Numbered from the stretch's first letter, positions 8,634-18,121 are shown. The stretch is DNA of 64,000 nt from Desulfovibrio ferrophilus (GCF_003966735.1 NZ_AP017378.1:2686905-2750904), one strand, 5' to 3'. Numbers and translations: made by a program. The notes: generated by a model from the letters alone, not told the origin.

Positions 8634-9467
8634 TCACCCACCCGCAACGTGCAGCGCAACCTCCGATTCCCGCATAACCTCCTCCAGGACCGCCGGAGGA
8701 TTTCTATCCGTAAACAATGCGTCAATCTCGGACAGATGTCCGAGACGGACCATGGCGTTACGCCCAAACTTGGTATAGTCCGTGGCCAGAAAGACCTTGC
8801 GCGAATTATCGATGATCGCCCTGGCCGCCCGGACTTCACGATAGTCGTAGTCCAGCAGTGTGCCATCGGCATCGATGCCACTGATGCCGATGATCCCGAA
8901 ATCAACCTTGAACTGACGGATGAAATCCGCAGCGGCCTCACCCACGATGCCACCGTCACGGTGGCGAACCACCCCTCCGGCCACAATCAGTTCGATATTT
9001 GCGTGTCCGGTCAAAATTGTTGCCACGTTCAGGTTGTTTGTGATCACTCGCAAACGTTCATGACCTCGCAACGCGCGGGCCACTTCCTCGGTGGTGGTGC
9101 CAATATTGATGAACAGGGATGACTTGGGTGGGATGCAGCGGGCCATGTCGCGGGCAATACGCCGTTTTTCCTCACGGCACAGAATTTGACGGTCGGTGTA
9201 GGCCACGTTTTCCGTGGAGAGCGCTGGCCCTACCCCACCATGAAAACGCTGCACCAGGCCTTGGCCTGCCAGCGTATTGATATCCCGACGCATGGTTTGG
9301 GGGGTAACGGAAAACCGCTCGGCCAGATCGCCCACCGCCACGAACCCCCCCACCTGGAGTTGCTCCAGAATCTGTTCGTGCCGACGCCTGACCGACGCAT
9401 GCTTGCCGTTGGAAATTGTCTTGCCGCCCCCCGCGGAAGACCAACTCGCCCCTGCTTGTCTAGACAA
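8634..9467 (-). CDS. glpR: DeoR-family repressor of glycerol genes (GlpR-like)
   Basis: DeoR-family regulator of about 277 residues. The N-terminal winged helix is clear ('FSVTPQTMRRDINTLAGQGLVQRFHGG'), followed by the sugar-phosphate-sensing domain with 'NIGTTTEEVARAL' and 'DFGIIGISGIDADGTL'. Family members of this group bind glycerol-3-phosphate and lose DNA affinity, which would induce the divergent glpA-K unit and the transporter unit. No ATG exists in frame near the N-terminus; the best start is TTG at 9467 with a GAGGGG-like site, leaving an unusual extension of about 20 residues before the helix-turn-helix. It heads the leftward unit, 103 bp ahead of glpS, and faces TTTCGAAA palindromes in the divergent region. 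Confidence 0.88.
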   Translation of the reverse strand: MSRQAGASWSSAGGGKTISNGKHASVRRRHEQILEQLQVGGFVAVGDLAERFSVTPQTMRRDINTLAGQGLVQRFHGGVGPALSTENVAYTDRQILCREEKRRIARDMARCIPPKSSLFINIGTTTEEVARALRGHERLRVITNNLNVATILTGHANIELIVAGGVVRHRDGGIVGEAAADFIRQFKVDFGIIGISGIDADGTLLDYDYREVRAARAIIDNSRKVFLATDYTKFGRNAMVRLGHLSEIDALFTDRNPPAVLEEVMRESEVALHVAGG

Positions 9468-9756
9468 TACCCCACCCCTCGCCTTTTTCTTTTCACTTTC
9501 GAAAATAAAACCATTTCATTCTGGTTAGTTTCGAAAGATAATGACGCAATATTCAATTTGCGCTAGGATCAACCTGTATATCTCTACAAAAACTGTTCAA
9601 AAATGCGGATAAAACTCTAACATGTTCATACTTTCGTCACAAGCGAAAAGAAATGTTGAACGTAAAAGGACATACGACCGATTGAATGATCAATGAATGA
9701 TCAACAACGTGAACGATGCGTGACATATCTCACTTGAATGGGGCAGTGAATCAATT
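9468..9756. promoter_or_regulatory. Divergent glpR/glpA control region
   Basis: AT-rich gap of 289 bp between the divergent glp transcription units. It contains two identical TTTCGAAA palindromes at 9497-9504 and 9529-9536, whose centres are 32 bp apart (three helical turns). A spaced pair TTTCG (9632-9636) and CGAAA (9644-9648) is flanked by GTTCA and TGAAC arms. A tandem 11-mer TGAATGATCAA lies at 9683-9693 and 9694-9704. TTTCG half-sites are typical of DeoR/GlpR binding, so these are probably GlpR operators. No convincing -35/-10 pair could be fixed. Confidence 0.65.
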
Positions 9757-11370
9757 ATGAACACAACGGTATTGATCATCGGCGCTGGTGCAACAGGAAC
9801 CGGCATCGCAAGAGACCTCGCCCTGCGTGGAGTACCCTGTCTGGTGGTCGAACGGCGGGATGTGAATGCCGGAGCCTCGGGGGGCAACCACGGCCTGCTG
9901 CACAGCGGTGGCCGTTACGTCCTCTCGGACCCCGAAGCCGCCGCCGAATGCCGTGACGAAGGCGCACTCCTGAAACGTTTGGCCCCACAATGCATCGATG
10001 ACTGTGGGGGACTATTCGTAGCCGTTGATGGCGACGATGAAACCTTTGCCCACGACTTTCCCTCCCTCTGCGAACAAAGCGGCGTCCCCTGCCGCGAAGT
10101 CAGTCCCTCCCGCGCCCGGGAACTGGAACCCGCCCTGTCAGATCGAATCGTTGCCGCCTTTGAGGTGGATGACGCCAGCGTCGACCCGTTCATGCTTTCC
10201 CTGGACAATCTGGCCCAGGCCATCAGCCTGGGGGCACAGGTCCGGCGTAATGCCCTGGTCACCGGCTTCGACCGCACGAACGGACGCATCGGCCGCGTAC
10301 AACTTTTGGACGAAACCACGGGAACTCCATTTACCGTTGAAGCCGAACAGGTCGTCATCGCCGCGGGGGCCTGGACCGGCCCCCTGGCCCGCATGGCCGG
10401 GGCAGAAATCACTGTGCTCTGCTCTCAGGGGACCCTGGCCATCACCCAGGACCGCATCACCCGACGCGTGGTCAACCGCCTGCGCCCCCCAGCGGATGCC
10501 GACATTCTTGTCCCCGGAGGCACGGTCTCCATTCTGGGCACCACCTCGGTACGCATCGATTCGCCCAAGCTCTGCCGTCCGACCGTGGCCGAGGTGGACC
10601 GCATGATCGACGATGCCCGCGCCATGATTCCCGTGCTGGAAACCACCCGCTACATGCGCGCCTATGCCGGGGTACGCCCGCTGGTCTCCCATGGTGAAGC
10701 CGGGGACGACCGCGCCGTGAGCCGGGGCTTCGACTTGATCGATCACAGCCGCTACGGGGTGGACAATTGCGTGACCATCACCGGTGGCAAACTGACCACC
10801 TTCCGCCTGATGGCCGAACGCGCCACGGACCTTATCTGCCAGAAGCTCAAGGTCGACGCGCCCTGCCTGACCCGTAGCGCCCCGCTGCCCGCGTCGCCCA
10901 AGGGCCGCTGGACCCGGGCCGGGGAATCGGCACGAGCCTGGGTGGACCGTCTGCGGCGGCGCGACGTAATCCTGTGCGAATGCGAAATGGTCTCACGCGA
11001 TACCGTCACGGCCATTGTCGATGAAATGGGCGACATGCGCGGACGTTCGACCCTCACAGCCATCGGCCTGCGCAGCCGGGTGGGCAAAGGCCCCTGTCAG
11101 GGCGGATTCTGCGGCCCGCGCGTCACCGCGCACCTCTACGACATCGACAAACTTTCCGGGCAGCAGGGCCTTACCGAACTCAGACGATTCATCGAGCGCC
11201 GCTGGCGTGGCAAGGCACCGGTACTCTGGGGCACGGACCTGATGCAGGCCGAATTACAGGAGGCCCTGCACTGTGCGGTCTTCGAGCTGGAGCTTGCCAA
11301 CCCCGAAGCCGGGCCAACGGAAACGGCACATGCCGCTTCCAGCACCGAGCCTGAAGGGGAACAATCATGA
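9757..11370 (+). CDS. glpA: Anaerobic glycerol-3-phosphate dehydrogenase, FAD subunit A
   Basis: Flavoprotein of 537 residues that oxidises glycerol-3-phosphate to dihydroxyacetone phosphate. The N-terminal FAD-binding Rossmann motif is IGAGATGTG (about residues 8-16), with the FAD-dependent oxidoreductase domain to about 360. Near residues 405-445 a BFD-like [2Fe-2S] domain is seen from its cysteines 'CEC' and, about 35 residues on, 'CQGGFC', as in E. coli GlpA. The last 30 residues are low complexity. The ATG at 9757 has only a weak purine-rich upstream site. The stop codon overlaps the glpB start by four bases (ATGA). It is the first gene of the rightward glp unit. Confidence 0.92.
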   Translation: MNTTVLIIGAGATGTGIARDLALRGVPCLVVERRDVNAGASGGNHGLLHSGGRYVLSDPEAAAECRDEGALLKRLAPQCIDDCGGLFVAVDGDDETFAHDFPSLCEQSGVPCREVSPSRARELEPALSDRIVAAFEVDDASVDPFMLSLDNLAQAISLGAQVRRNALVTGFDRTNGRIGRVQLLDETTGTPFTVEAEQVVIAAGAWTGPLARMAGAEITVLCSQGTLAITQDRITRRVVNRLRPPADADILVPGGTVSILGTTSVRIDSPKLCRPTVAEVDRMIDDARAMIPVLETTRYMRAYAGVRPLVSHGEAGDDRAVSRGFDLIDHSRYGVDNCVTITGGKLTTFRLMAERATDLICQKLKVDAPCLTRSAPLPASPKGRWTRAGESARAWVDRLRRRDVILCECEMVSRDTVTAIVDEMGDMRGRSTLTAIGLRSRVGKGPCQGGFCGPRVTAHLYDIDKLSGQQGLTELRRFIERRWRGKAPVLWGTDLMQAELQEALHCAVFELELANPEAGPTETAHAASSTEPEGEQS

Positions 11371-12719
11371 GCAACACTGAAACCAGCTACGATCTCATGG
11401 TCATCGGCGCGGGCATGGCGGGTATGGCGGCTGCGCTGTTCGCCTCGAGCCGGGGACTCTCCGTAGGACTGGCCGGGTCCGTGGGTGGTATCGATTTCAG
11501 CACCGGACTCATCGACCTGATGGCCGTACATCCCTTAAAGGACCAACGTCTCTGGGACGATCCATGGGCCTGCATCCAGGCCCTGCGCGGGCACAGCCCG
11601 CAGCACCCCTACGCCCTGCTGGAGCCCGAATCCATGAGCCGGGCCATTGACGAGTTCTGTTCATTCCTGGCTGACATGGGCATGCCCATGGAAGGCCACA
11701 CCCACAAAAACACACGCATCCTGACGGCCATGGGCACGGCCAAGCACACCTTCCGCGCACCGCGTTCCATGTGGGCCGGAGCCGAGGCTCTGCGCAGCAA
11801 GGCCCCCTGCCTGCTGGTGGACTTTCACGGGTTAAAGGGCTTTTCCGCTGCCCAGATCCGGGAAGTGGCCGGAGCCGACTGGCCCGGCCTACGGACCAAG
11901 CGCATCGATTTTCCCGGCTGGAAGGAAGAGCTCTACCCCGATCATATGGCCACGGCCCTGCACGCCCCCGAACTGCGCCGCATCCTGGCCGAAGCCGTGC
12001 GCCCGCATCTGAAAGGGGAACAATTCGTGGGCTTCCCTGCACTGCTTGGCCGCGAACAGGCCGAGGCCGTTCGCGCCGACCTTGAAGACCTACTTGGCAC
12101 ACGGATATTCGAAATCCCCACCATGCCTCCGTCCCTGGCCGGGTCGCGCCTACGCGCAGCCTTTGACCGGGGCTTGCCTCCACGCGGGGTGCGCCTGTAT
12201 TCCCAACGCATGGTCCTGTCGCAGGAGGCGTTGAACGACGGAGGCTTCCGACTGCGTCTGGGCAAGGAACGCCCCGAGACCACGATCCGCGCCAAGGCGG
12301 TGATCCTGGGCACGGGCCGCTTCTTCGGCAAGGGTCTTGTGGCTGAACGCGGACAGATCCGCGAACCGGTTTTCGGGCTGCCCGTGCACCAACCCGTCAA
12401 ACGTGAGTACTGGCACAGCCAGGATTTTTACGATCCACAGGGTCACGAACTGAACCAGGCGGGCATCGAGACAGACAGCTCTCTTCGCCCTCTGGATGAA
12501 CACGGCAAAGCCGCGCATCCGCACCTCTTCGCCACCGGGTCCATCCTGGCCCACCAGGACTGGATGCGTCAGAAATGTGGGGCAGGGCTAGCCATCACCA
12601 CGGCGCTGAAGGCCGTGGAATCGGCCCATGATTGTTTACGCACCGCACCCCTGAGCCGTGACACTACAAAGGAAACGAGCTCTGACATGGCTGAATTGGG
12701 CAAGGCGGTGAAGGCATGA
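11367..12719 (+). CDS. glpB: Anaerobic glycerol-3-phosphate dehydrogenase subunit B
   Basis: Flavin-binding subunit of 450 residues. The N-terminal nucleotide-binding fold is GAGMAGMAAA (about residues 13-22), followed by the family-typical 'GGIDFSTGLIDLMAVHP' and a C-terminal FAD segment with 'HLFATGSILAH'. In E. coli GlpB links the GlpA catalytic subunit to the iron-sulfur subunit GlpC. The gene overlaps glpA by four bases and its own stop overlaps the next start by four bases, so the three are almost surely co-translated. Length is close to that of E. coli GlpB. Confidence 0.92.
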   Translation: MSNTETSYDLMVIGAGMAGMAAALFASSRGLSVGLAGSVGGIDFSTGLIDLMAVHPLKDQRLWDDPWACIQALRGHSPQHPYALLEPESMSRAIDEFCSFLADMGMPMEGHTHKNTRILTAMGTAKHTFRAPRSMWAGAEALRSKAPCLLVDFHGLKGFSAAQIREVAGADWPGLRTKRIDFPGWKEELYPDHMATALHAPELRRILAEAVRPHLKGEQFVGFPALLGREQAEAVRADLEDLLGTRIFEIPTMPPSLAGSRLRAAFDRGLPPRGVRLYSQRMVLSQEALNDGGFRLRLGKERPETTIRAKAVILGTGRFFGKGLVAERGQIREPVFGLPVHQPVKREYWHSQDFYDPQGHELNQAGIETDSSLRPLDEHGKAAHPHLFATGSILAHQDWMRQKCGAGLAITTALKAVESAHDCLRTAPLSRDTTKETSSDMAELGKAVKA

Positions 12720-14443
12720 CCTTTTTCGATACCGGCCTGCTCCTCTCCCTGACAGCGGCGGCCCTTGGCCTGATCTGGAAAATTCTCGGCTGGCTAAGAT
12801 TGACCGTTGCCCCCGCACCGCGCCCAGGCATGGGCGCCCGGCTTGCCGCTCTCGGCAAAGGACTGTTGCGCAGCCTCGCCCCCTGTGCCGCTGCACGCTG
12901 GCTTCGCGCCCTGATCGTGGACGGGCTTTTGCAAAGACGCATCGCAAGCAACGGATTCTACCGCTGGCTGATGCACATGCTCATCTTCACGGGCTTCATG
13001 GGTCTTCTCATCATGCACGGCATGGATGAACTGACCAGCGAGCTCTGGTTTTCGGACTACGCCCCGACCTTGGACCCGTTCCAATGGCTGCGAAACCTGT
13101 TCGGCGTGCTGGCCCTGACCGGGCTGGGCATCGCGGCCTGGCGGCGTCTCTCGCAACCCCGGGTCAAACGCACCACAGGCCTGCAGGATTGGGTACTCAT
13201 CGCTCTGCTCGCGGGCATCATGCTCTCTGGCGTGGGCCTGGAAGCCTCCAAGATCATCTCACCGCACGTATTCGACTCCATGGTCGAGGACTACCTCGGC
13301 TCCGATGACGAGGCGGAGATCAATGCCCTGCGCCTGCTCTGGGCCGACGAATACGGGGTGGTCTTCCCCGTGGCCCCGCCACGCTCTGACGAGGCCCTGG
13401 CCCAAGGCCGCGAACTGAACGAAGAAAGCTGCGTCTACTGTCATTCGCGCCCCTCATCGGCCTTTGCGTCTTACCCACTGGCCAAGGCCGTGGCCCCGCT
13501 GGGCAACATCCTGAACAACCTGCGGGCGGACCTGCTCTTCTATTACCTGCATGTGGGCCTGTGTTTTCTGGGGCTGGTGCTGCTGCCATGGGGCAAATTC
13601 ATGCACCCACTGTCCGCCCCCATCAACCTGACCCTGCGCCGAGGCAGGACCACAAGCGACACGGCCAGCGCTGCTCCGGCCCTGGCTGATGCACTGCGCC
13701 CCATAGGCATGGACGCCTGCACCCATTGCGGAGCCTGTAGCGAGCATTGTTCCGTGGCCCCGTCCTTCATGGCGCTGGGCACGCCGGACATCCTGCCCTC
13801 GGAAAAGCTCGGCGCCCTCAAACGCCACGCCGCTGGGCGGCTCGATGCCCCGGCTCGGCGCGCCTTTGCCGAGGGCAGTCAGATCTGTACCGAATGTTTG
13901 CGTTGCACCACGGTCTGCCCCTCGGGCATCGATCTTCAGGATCTGTGGATGCAGTCCAAGGCGCGACTGCGCATAACCGGACCGCACGAACCCCACGCCG
14001 TGCTTCAACAGCGCCCAACCCGACACTGGGCCAAAACCCTGCGCTCCCTGCCACCCGCTTTGGCTGAAGCTTCGCGTAGCGTAAAAATCTGTGACAATCG
14101 GGACTCGTTCTGGGGCTGTGTGCAGTGCACCACCTGCACCAGCGTCTGCCCGGTGGTCGCCAGCAGCGAGGCCCCGGCCCGCGAGCTGGACCTGACCCCG
14201 CAGCAAATCATGAACATGCTACGCATGGGCCTGAAAGAAGAGGCCATGGGCGCGGAAATGGTCTGGAGCTGCGTGACCTGCTACAAATGCCAGGAAAACT
14301 GCCCGCAGGGCGTGCGCGTAGCCGACGTGCTCTACGAACTGCGCACCCTGGCCTGGGCGCGGCTGCGCGAACATCCCGAGGCCTGGGACGAGGCCGGAAC
14401 CAGCCCCGGGCATGAGCCCGAAACCCAAGGGGGCGAGGCATGA
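12716..14443 (+). CDS. glpC: GlpC-like membrane electron-transfer protein with four [4Fe-4S] motifs
   Basis: Unusual 575-residue protein. The first 300 residues contain about five membrane segments with histidines suited to haem b (for example in 'YRWLMHMLIFTGF' and 'YYLHVGLCFLGL'), like NarI/HdrE/DsrM-type subunits. A CVYCH motif near residue 240, in the loop before the last membrane segment, would bind a c-type haem if periplasmic. The C-terminal half holds four [4Fe-4S] motifs: CTHCGACSEHC, CTECLRCTTVC, CVQCTTCTSVC and CVTCYKCQENC. Classical GlpC has one such pair plus CCG domains; here the CCG part is a separate downstream gene, overlapping by four bases. It likely passes electrons from GlpAB to quinone. 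The gene symbol is by position and partial similarity. Confidence 0.8.
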   Translation: MTFFDTGLLLSLTAAALGLIWKILGWLRLTVAPAPRPGMGARLAALGKGLLRSLAPCAAARWLRALIVDGLLQRRIASNGFYRWLMHMLIFTGFMGLLIMHGMDELTSELWFSDYAPTLDPFQWLRNLFGVLALTGLGIAAWRRLSQPRVKRTTGLQDWVLIALLAGIMLSGVGLEASKIISPHVFDSMVEDYLGSDDEAEINALRLLWADEYGVVFPVAPPRSDEALAQGRELNEESCVYCHSRPSSAFASYPLAKAVAPLGNILNNLRADLLFYYLHVGLCFLGLVLLPWGKFMHPLSAPINLTLRRGRTTSDTASAAPALADALRPIGMDACTHCGACSEHCSVAPSFMALGTPDILPSEKLGALKRHAAGRLDAPARRAFAEGSQICTECLRCTTVCPSGIDLQDLWMQSKARLRITGPHEPHAVLQQRPTRHWAKTLRSLPPALAEASRSVKICDNRDSFWGCVQCTTCTSVCPVVASSEAPARELDLTPQQIMNMLRMGLKEEAMGAEMVWSCVTCYKCQENCPQGVRVADVLYELRTLAWARLREHPEAWDEAGTSPGHEPETQGGEA

Positions 14444-15411
14444 GATACGCGTATTTCCCGGGCTGCAAAATCCCCCATCATCTACCCGCCTACGGTCAGG
14501 CCGTAACCGCCCTGTGCGACGCCCTGAAGATCGATCTCGCACCGCTGGAGTTCAATTGCTGCGGCGACCCTGTGCGCCACCGCAGCTTCGAGGCCTGGGC
14601 CCTGTCCGCCGGACGCAATCTGGCCCTGGCCCATGGCGCGGGCCTGCCCATCATGACCCCCTGCAAATGCTGCTTTGGTTCCTTGAAGCACGCGGCCTAC
14701 TGGCTGCGCGAGAACCACGATCTGCGCGCCGAAGTGAACGCAACACTGTCCAACGAAGGGCTGATCCTGCCCGAGGAGCCGCAGGTGTTCCACCTGCTCA
14801 CGGTGCTGGACCAGGACGTGCCGCCCGACGAACTGGCCGCCCGCGCCGGGGGCAGACTCTGCGGGCTGCGCGTGGCGGCACATTACGGCTGCCATGCACT
14901 GCGTCCGGGCAACGTCACTAATTTCGACGATCCCCTGAACCCCACCATCTTTGAGCGTCTGCTGCGCCGGGTGGGAGTCACACCCGTACCGTGGGACCTG
15001 CGCCTGGAATGCTGCGGGCACCCCCTGCGTGGCAAGCGCGACAAGTTCTCCAAAGCGCTCAAGGAGCGCAAACTGACCGACGCCCGCCAAGCCGGAGCAC
15101 AGATATTGGCCACGGCCTGCACCTATTGTCAGATGCAGTTTGCCGACAATGAGAATGGGCAACCCTCCGCGCAAGAGCAAACCGCAGTGGCTGCACAGGA
15201 CATAAACAACCCACCGGGCAATCCCCCCACAGCCATGCTCGCCGCACAGCTCATCGGGCTGGGCATCGGACTGTCACCCGAGGAAGTAGGACTCACCAAA
15301 CTGCCCGCGCCTCTTGTCCATCCCTCGTCCTTGGGGCATGAAGAACACACTAGAAAGATCACGGACGGTGAGCCGATCACCGCAAACGATAGCAATGCCA
15401 CAGGCAGATGA
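14440..15411 (+). CDS. HdrB-like CCG-domain protein
   Basis: Protein of 323 residues with two complete cysteine-rich CCG domains of the heterodisulfide reductase subunit B type. In the first, Cys9 is followed by Cys40-Cys41 and then Cys75/Cys78. The second is built from 'HYGCHALRP', '[10 protein letters not shown]' and 'ACTYCQMQF'. Such domains bind unusual noncubane [4Fe-4S] clusters or other iron-sulfur centres and handle two-electron transfer. The C-terminal 70 residues are low complexity. The gene overlaps the glpC-like gene by four bases and lies 11 bp before glpK. It probably completes the function that the CCG half of classical GlpC performs, as a split subunit. Its direct redox partner is inferred. 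Confidence 0.85.
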   Translation: MRYAYFPGCKIPHHLPAYGQAVTALCDALKIDLAPLEFNCCGDPVRHRSFEAWALSAGRNLALAHGAGLPIMTPCKCCFGSLKHAAYWLRENHDLRAEVNATLSNEGLILPEEPQVFHLLTVLDQDVPPDELAARAGGRLCGLRVAAHYGCHALRPGNVTNFDDPLNPTIFERLLRRVGVTPVPWDLRLECCGHPLRGKRDKFSKALKERKLTDARQAGAQILATACTYCQMQFADNENGQPSAQEQTAVAAQDINNPPGNPPTAMLAAQLIGLGIGLSPEEVGLTKLPAPLVHPSSLGHEEHTRKITDGEPITANDSNATGR

Positions 15412-15422
15412 GGAGAACACAC

Positions 15423-16937
15423 ATGGCACAGCAATACATCGGCGCGGTGGATCAGGGCACCACCAGCAGCCGCTTCATCATCTTCGACAAGAAAGGCCGT
15501 ATCAAAGCCGTGGACCAGAAGGAACACAAGCAGATCTTCCCCAAACCCGGCTGGGTCGAGCACGATCCCATGGAGATCTGGAAAAATACCGGCGAGGTCA
15601 TCCAGGGCGCACTGCGCAAGGCCGGCCTCAAGGGCTCGGATCTGGCAGCCATCGGCATCACCAACCAGCGTGAGACCACCGTGGTCTGGGACCGCAGCAC
15701 GGGCAAACCGTTCTACAACGCCATTGTCTGGCAGTGCACGCGCACCCACGATATCTGCAAACAGCTCATCGCCAATGGCGGGCAGGACCGCTTCCGCGCC
15801 ACCACGGGCCTGCCCGTGGCCACCTATTTCAGCGGCCCCAAGATCAAGTGGATCATGGACAATGTGCCCGAGGCGGCCCACGCCATGGCCGACGGCAGCG
15901 CCATTGTCGGAACCATGGAAACCTGGATCATCTGGTGGCTGACCGGCGGTCCTAGGGGCGGCGCACATGTAACCGACGTGACCAACGCCAGCCGGACCAT
16001 GCTCATGGACCTCACGTCCCTGGATTGGGACAACAACATTCTGGGTGAACTGGGTATCCCGCGCGAGTGTCTGCCGCGCATCGTGCCCTCGTCGGACGGC
16101 GAATCCTGGGGCCCGACCATGGAAGACGGCCCTCTGGGCGCGCGTGTGCCCGTGTGCGGAGCGCTGGGCGACCAGCAGGCGGCCCTGGTGGGTCAGGCCT
16201 GCTTCGACATCGGTCAGGCCAAGAATACATACGGTACAGGCTGCTTCCTGCTCATGAACACCGGCAACACGCCCGTGCCCTCCACACAAGGCTTGATCAC
16301 CACCGTGGGCTACCAGATGAGTGGGGAGAAACCCTTCTATTGTCTGGAAGGTTCCATCGCCATCGCAGGCGCCCTGGTGCAATGGCTGCGCGACAACCTG
16401 GGCCTGATCCAGAACGCAGCCGAGGTGGAGGAACTGGCAGCCAAGGTGGACGACAACGGCGGGGTCTACATCGTGCCTGCCTTCCAGGGGCTGTTCGCCC
16501 CTTACTGGCGGCCCGACGCCCGCGGCGTGATGTGCGGATTGACCCGCTACGCCACCAAGCACCATATCGCCCGCGCCGTGCTGGAGGCCAATGCCTATCA
16601 GACCCGCGACATCGTGCAGGCCATGAACCGCGATTCGGGCACGGACCTGACCAGCCTGAAGGTGGACGGCGGCATGGTGGCCAACAACCTGCTGATGCAG
16701 TTCCAGTCGGACATTCTGGACGTGCCAGTGATCCGGCCCAAGGTCTCGGAAACCACCTGCCTGGGTGCGGCCTACGCTGCCGGACTGGCCGTGGGCTACT
16801 GGGGAAGCCTGGACGAACTCAGGCAGAACTGGGCCGAGGACCGCACCTGGCAACCCGCCATGGAAGCCGATGCCCGCGCCGAGGCCTGCCACGGATGGGA
16901 AAAGGCCGTGCAGCGGACCTTTGACTGGGTGGAGTAG
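15423..16937 (+). CDS. glpK: Glycerol kinase
   Basis: Cytoplasmic FGGY-family kinase of about 504 residues that converts glycerol and ATP to sn-glycerol-3-phosphate. The N-terminal phosphate-binding motif '[15 protein letters not shown]', the substrate segment '[13 protein letters not shown]', and the C-terminal nucleotide motif '[13 protein letters not shown]' are all present at the expected places, and the length is standard. The ATG at 15423 follows a TGAGGAG ribosome site; an in-frame ATG 15 bases upstream lacks one. It ends the rightward glp unit and is followed by a strong terminator. Its product is both the substrate of GlpAB and the likely inducer for GlpR. Confidence 0.97.
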   Translation: MAQQYIGAVDQGTTSSRFIIFDKKGRIKAVDQKEHKQIFPKPGWVEHDPMEIWKNTGEVIQGALRKAGLKGSDLAAIGITNQRETTVVWDRSTGKPFYNAIVWQCTRTHDICKQLIANGGQDRFRATTGLPVATYFSGPKIKWIMDNVPEAAHAMADGSAIVGTMETWIIWWLTGGPRGGAHVTDVTNASRTMLMDLTSLDWDNNILGELGIPRECLPRIVPSSDGESWGPTMEDGPLGARVPVCGALGDQQAALVGQACFDIGQAKNTYGTGCFLLMNTGNTPVPSTQGLITTVGYQMSGEKPFYCLEGSIAIAGALVQWLRDNLGLIQNAAEVEELAAKVDDNGGVYIVPAFQGLFAPYWRPDARGVMCGLTRYATKHHIARAVLEANAYQTRDIVQAMNRDSGTDLTSLKVDGGMVANNLLMQFQSDILDVPVIRPKVSETTCLGAAYAAGLAVGYWGSLDELRQNWAEDRTWQPAMEADARAEACHGWEKAVQRTFDWVE

Positions 16938-16982
16938 GACAGCGGGAGAGAGTTCTCGAAGAGACGTTGAATACACTCAGGC

Positions 16983-17014
16983 GGGGGTTGTGGCGAAAGC
17001 TACAGCCCCCGTTT
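16983..17014 (+). terminator. Rho-independent terminator after glpK
   Basis: A 12 to 13 bp GC-rich stem (starting CGGGGG, ending CCCCCG, with two G-U pairs) closes a GAAA loop and is followed by TTT. It lies 46 bp past the glpK stop and should end the rightward glycerol transcript. Confidence 0.8.
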
Positions 17015-17165
17015 ACTGACCGATCCAAACAAGTGACCTACAAAAACGTACCCAAAACCTTTCCATTTTGTCGGCATGTCACCCTCTTAGAAATGTCAAA
17101 ACCAACAATATTATACGTTTAGCAGTGGCACGTTTGATGCTTTGCCCAAGGCAAAGGAGTGTGCC

Positions 17166-18116
17166 ATGCCCAGCGTTACCACGCCATTCGGAATGATCGA
17201 GGCCCTGCCCGGTTCGGAGTATCACGCATCGGGAACCGTGCGCAGTTGCATTGCCGCTGAGTTCTGCGCCCTGCAAACAGAGTACGGTGAACTCATCCCC
17301 CAGTTCACGGGCAACACCCTGCGCAAGCGCCAACTGCCCAGCATCTCCTTCCATGAAAACGGCATGCTGCGCCTGCTGCCGCTGGAAGAGCAGACCATGA
17401 TCTCCACCCCCATCGGCCCCATGCCCGCCGAACTGCTCGGCTTCTACGAAAACGGGGCACTCAAACGCGTCTTCCCCTTGAACGGCCGCCTCTCCGGCTA
17501 TTGGAGTCAGGAGGATGAGGCAGAGCTGGCCAGCCCCCTGAAGATTCAGACACCGCTGGGGGCCATCGAGGCCCTTGTCATCTGCGCCTACTTTTCGCCG
17601 CAGGGCACGCTGCGCAGCCTGACCCTGTGGCCGGGCACGGGGCTTGACGTTCCGCACCGTTCAACCAGTATTGCCGCGCGGATCGGTGTCTCCTTTTACG
17701 ACAGCGGCGAGGTCAAGTCCCTGGAACCGGCCCACCCCGGCGCCGTGCCCACCCCCCTGGGCGAACTGCTGGCCTTCAATCCCGATGCCGTGGGCATCAG
17801 CGGGGACAGCAACTCCCTGCGTTTTGCCAAGGATGGCACGATCCTCGGGCTGGGCACTGTCTCGCACACCTTTACCATCAGCAGCGAGGATGGCGGCACC
17901 AGGCACATCTCGCCCCCGCTGCGCAACAGCTACTGCGATGGCGAAACCCCGGAGCCGACGCCGCTGTTTCTGGACTTCGCCGAGGACAGTGTGTTCTTCA
18001 GCGCCGAAGGGATGGACACCGTTACAGCGAAACTGAACCATGTCAGTGCCTCGCGCTTCTTCCCGCCCCTGCCCATGCTGGCCCCGGCTTGTGGTCTGAA
18101 CTCTTCATTCATGTAG
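17166..18116 (+). CDS. Uncharacterised protein with MORN-like repeats
   Basis: About 316 residues with no signal peptide or membrane segment. It is built from repeats: segments such as 'ISFHENGMLRLLPL', 'LGFYENGALKRVFPL', 'YFSPQGTLRSLTL' and 'VSFYDSGEVKSLEP' share a pattern of aromatic, turn, glycine, then hydrophobic-basic residues, as in MORN-type beta-hairpins. They alternate with 'TP-x-G' segments such as TPFGMIEAL, TPLGAIEAL and TPLGELLAF. The start at 17166 is set by an AAAGGAG site six bases upstream. It is monocistronic, behind the glpK terminator and ahead of a large stem-loop. Function is unknown; it could be a scaffold or binding protein, and a radical SAM gene lies about 1 kb downstream. 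Confidence 0.7.
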   Translation: MPSVTTPFGMIEALPGSEYHASGTVRSCIAAEFCALQTEYGELIPQFTGNTLRKRQLPSISFHENGMLRLLPLEEQTMISTPIGPMPAELLGFYENGALKRVFPLNGRLSGYWSQEDEAELASPLKIQTPLGAIEALVICAYFSPQGTLRSLTLWPGTGLDVPHRSTSIAARIGVSFYDSGEVKSLEPAHPGAVPTPLGELLAFNPDAVGISGDSNSLRFAKDGTILGLGTVSHTFTISSEDGGTRHISPPLRNSYCDGETPEPTPLFLDFAEDSVFFSAEGMDTVTAKLNHVSASRFFPPLPMLAPACGLNSSFM

Positions 18117-18121
18117 CAGCA

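Noticed and set aside
15129-16976. 615-codon open frame antisense to glpK and the HdrB-like gene
   Set aside because: Shadow of well-supported genes on the plus strand; no recognisable domain and His/Gly-rich composition typical of antisense frames.
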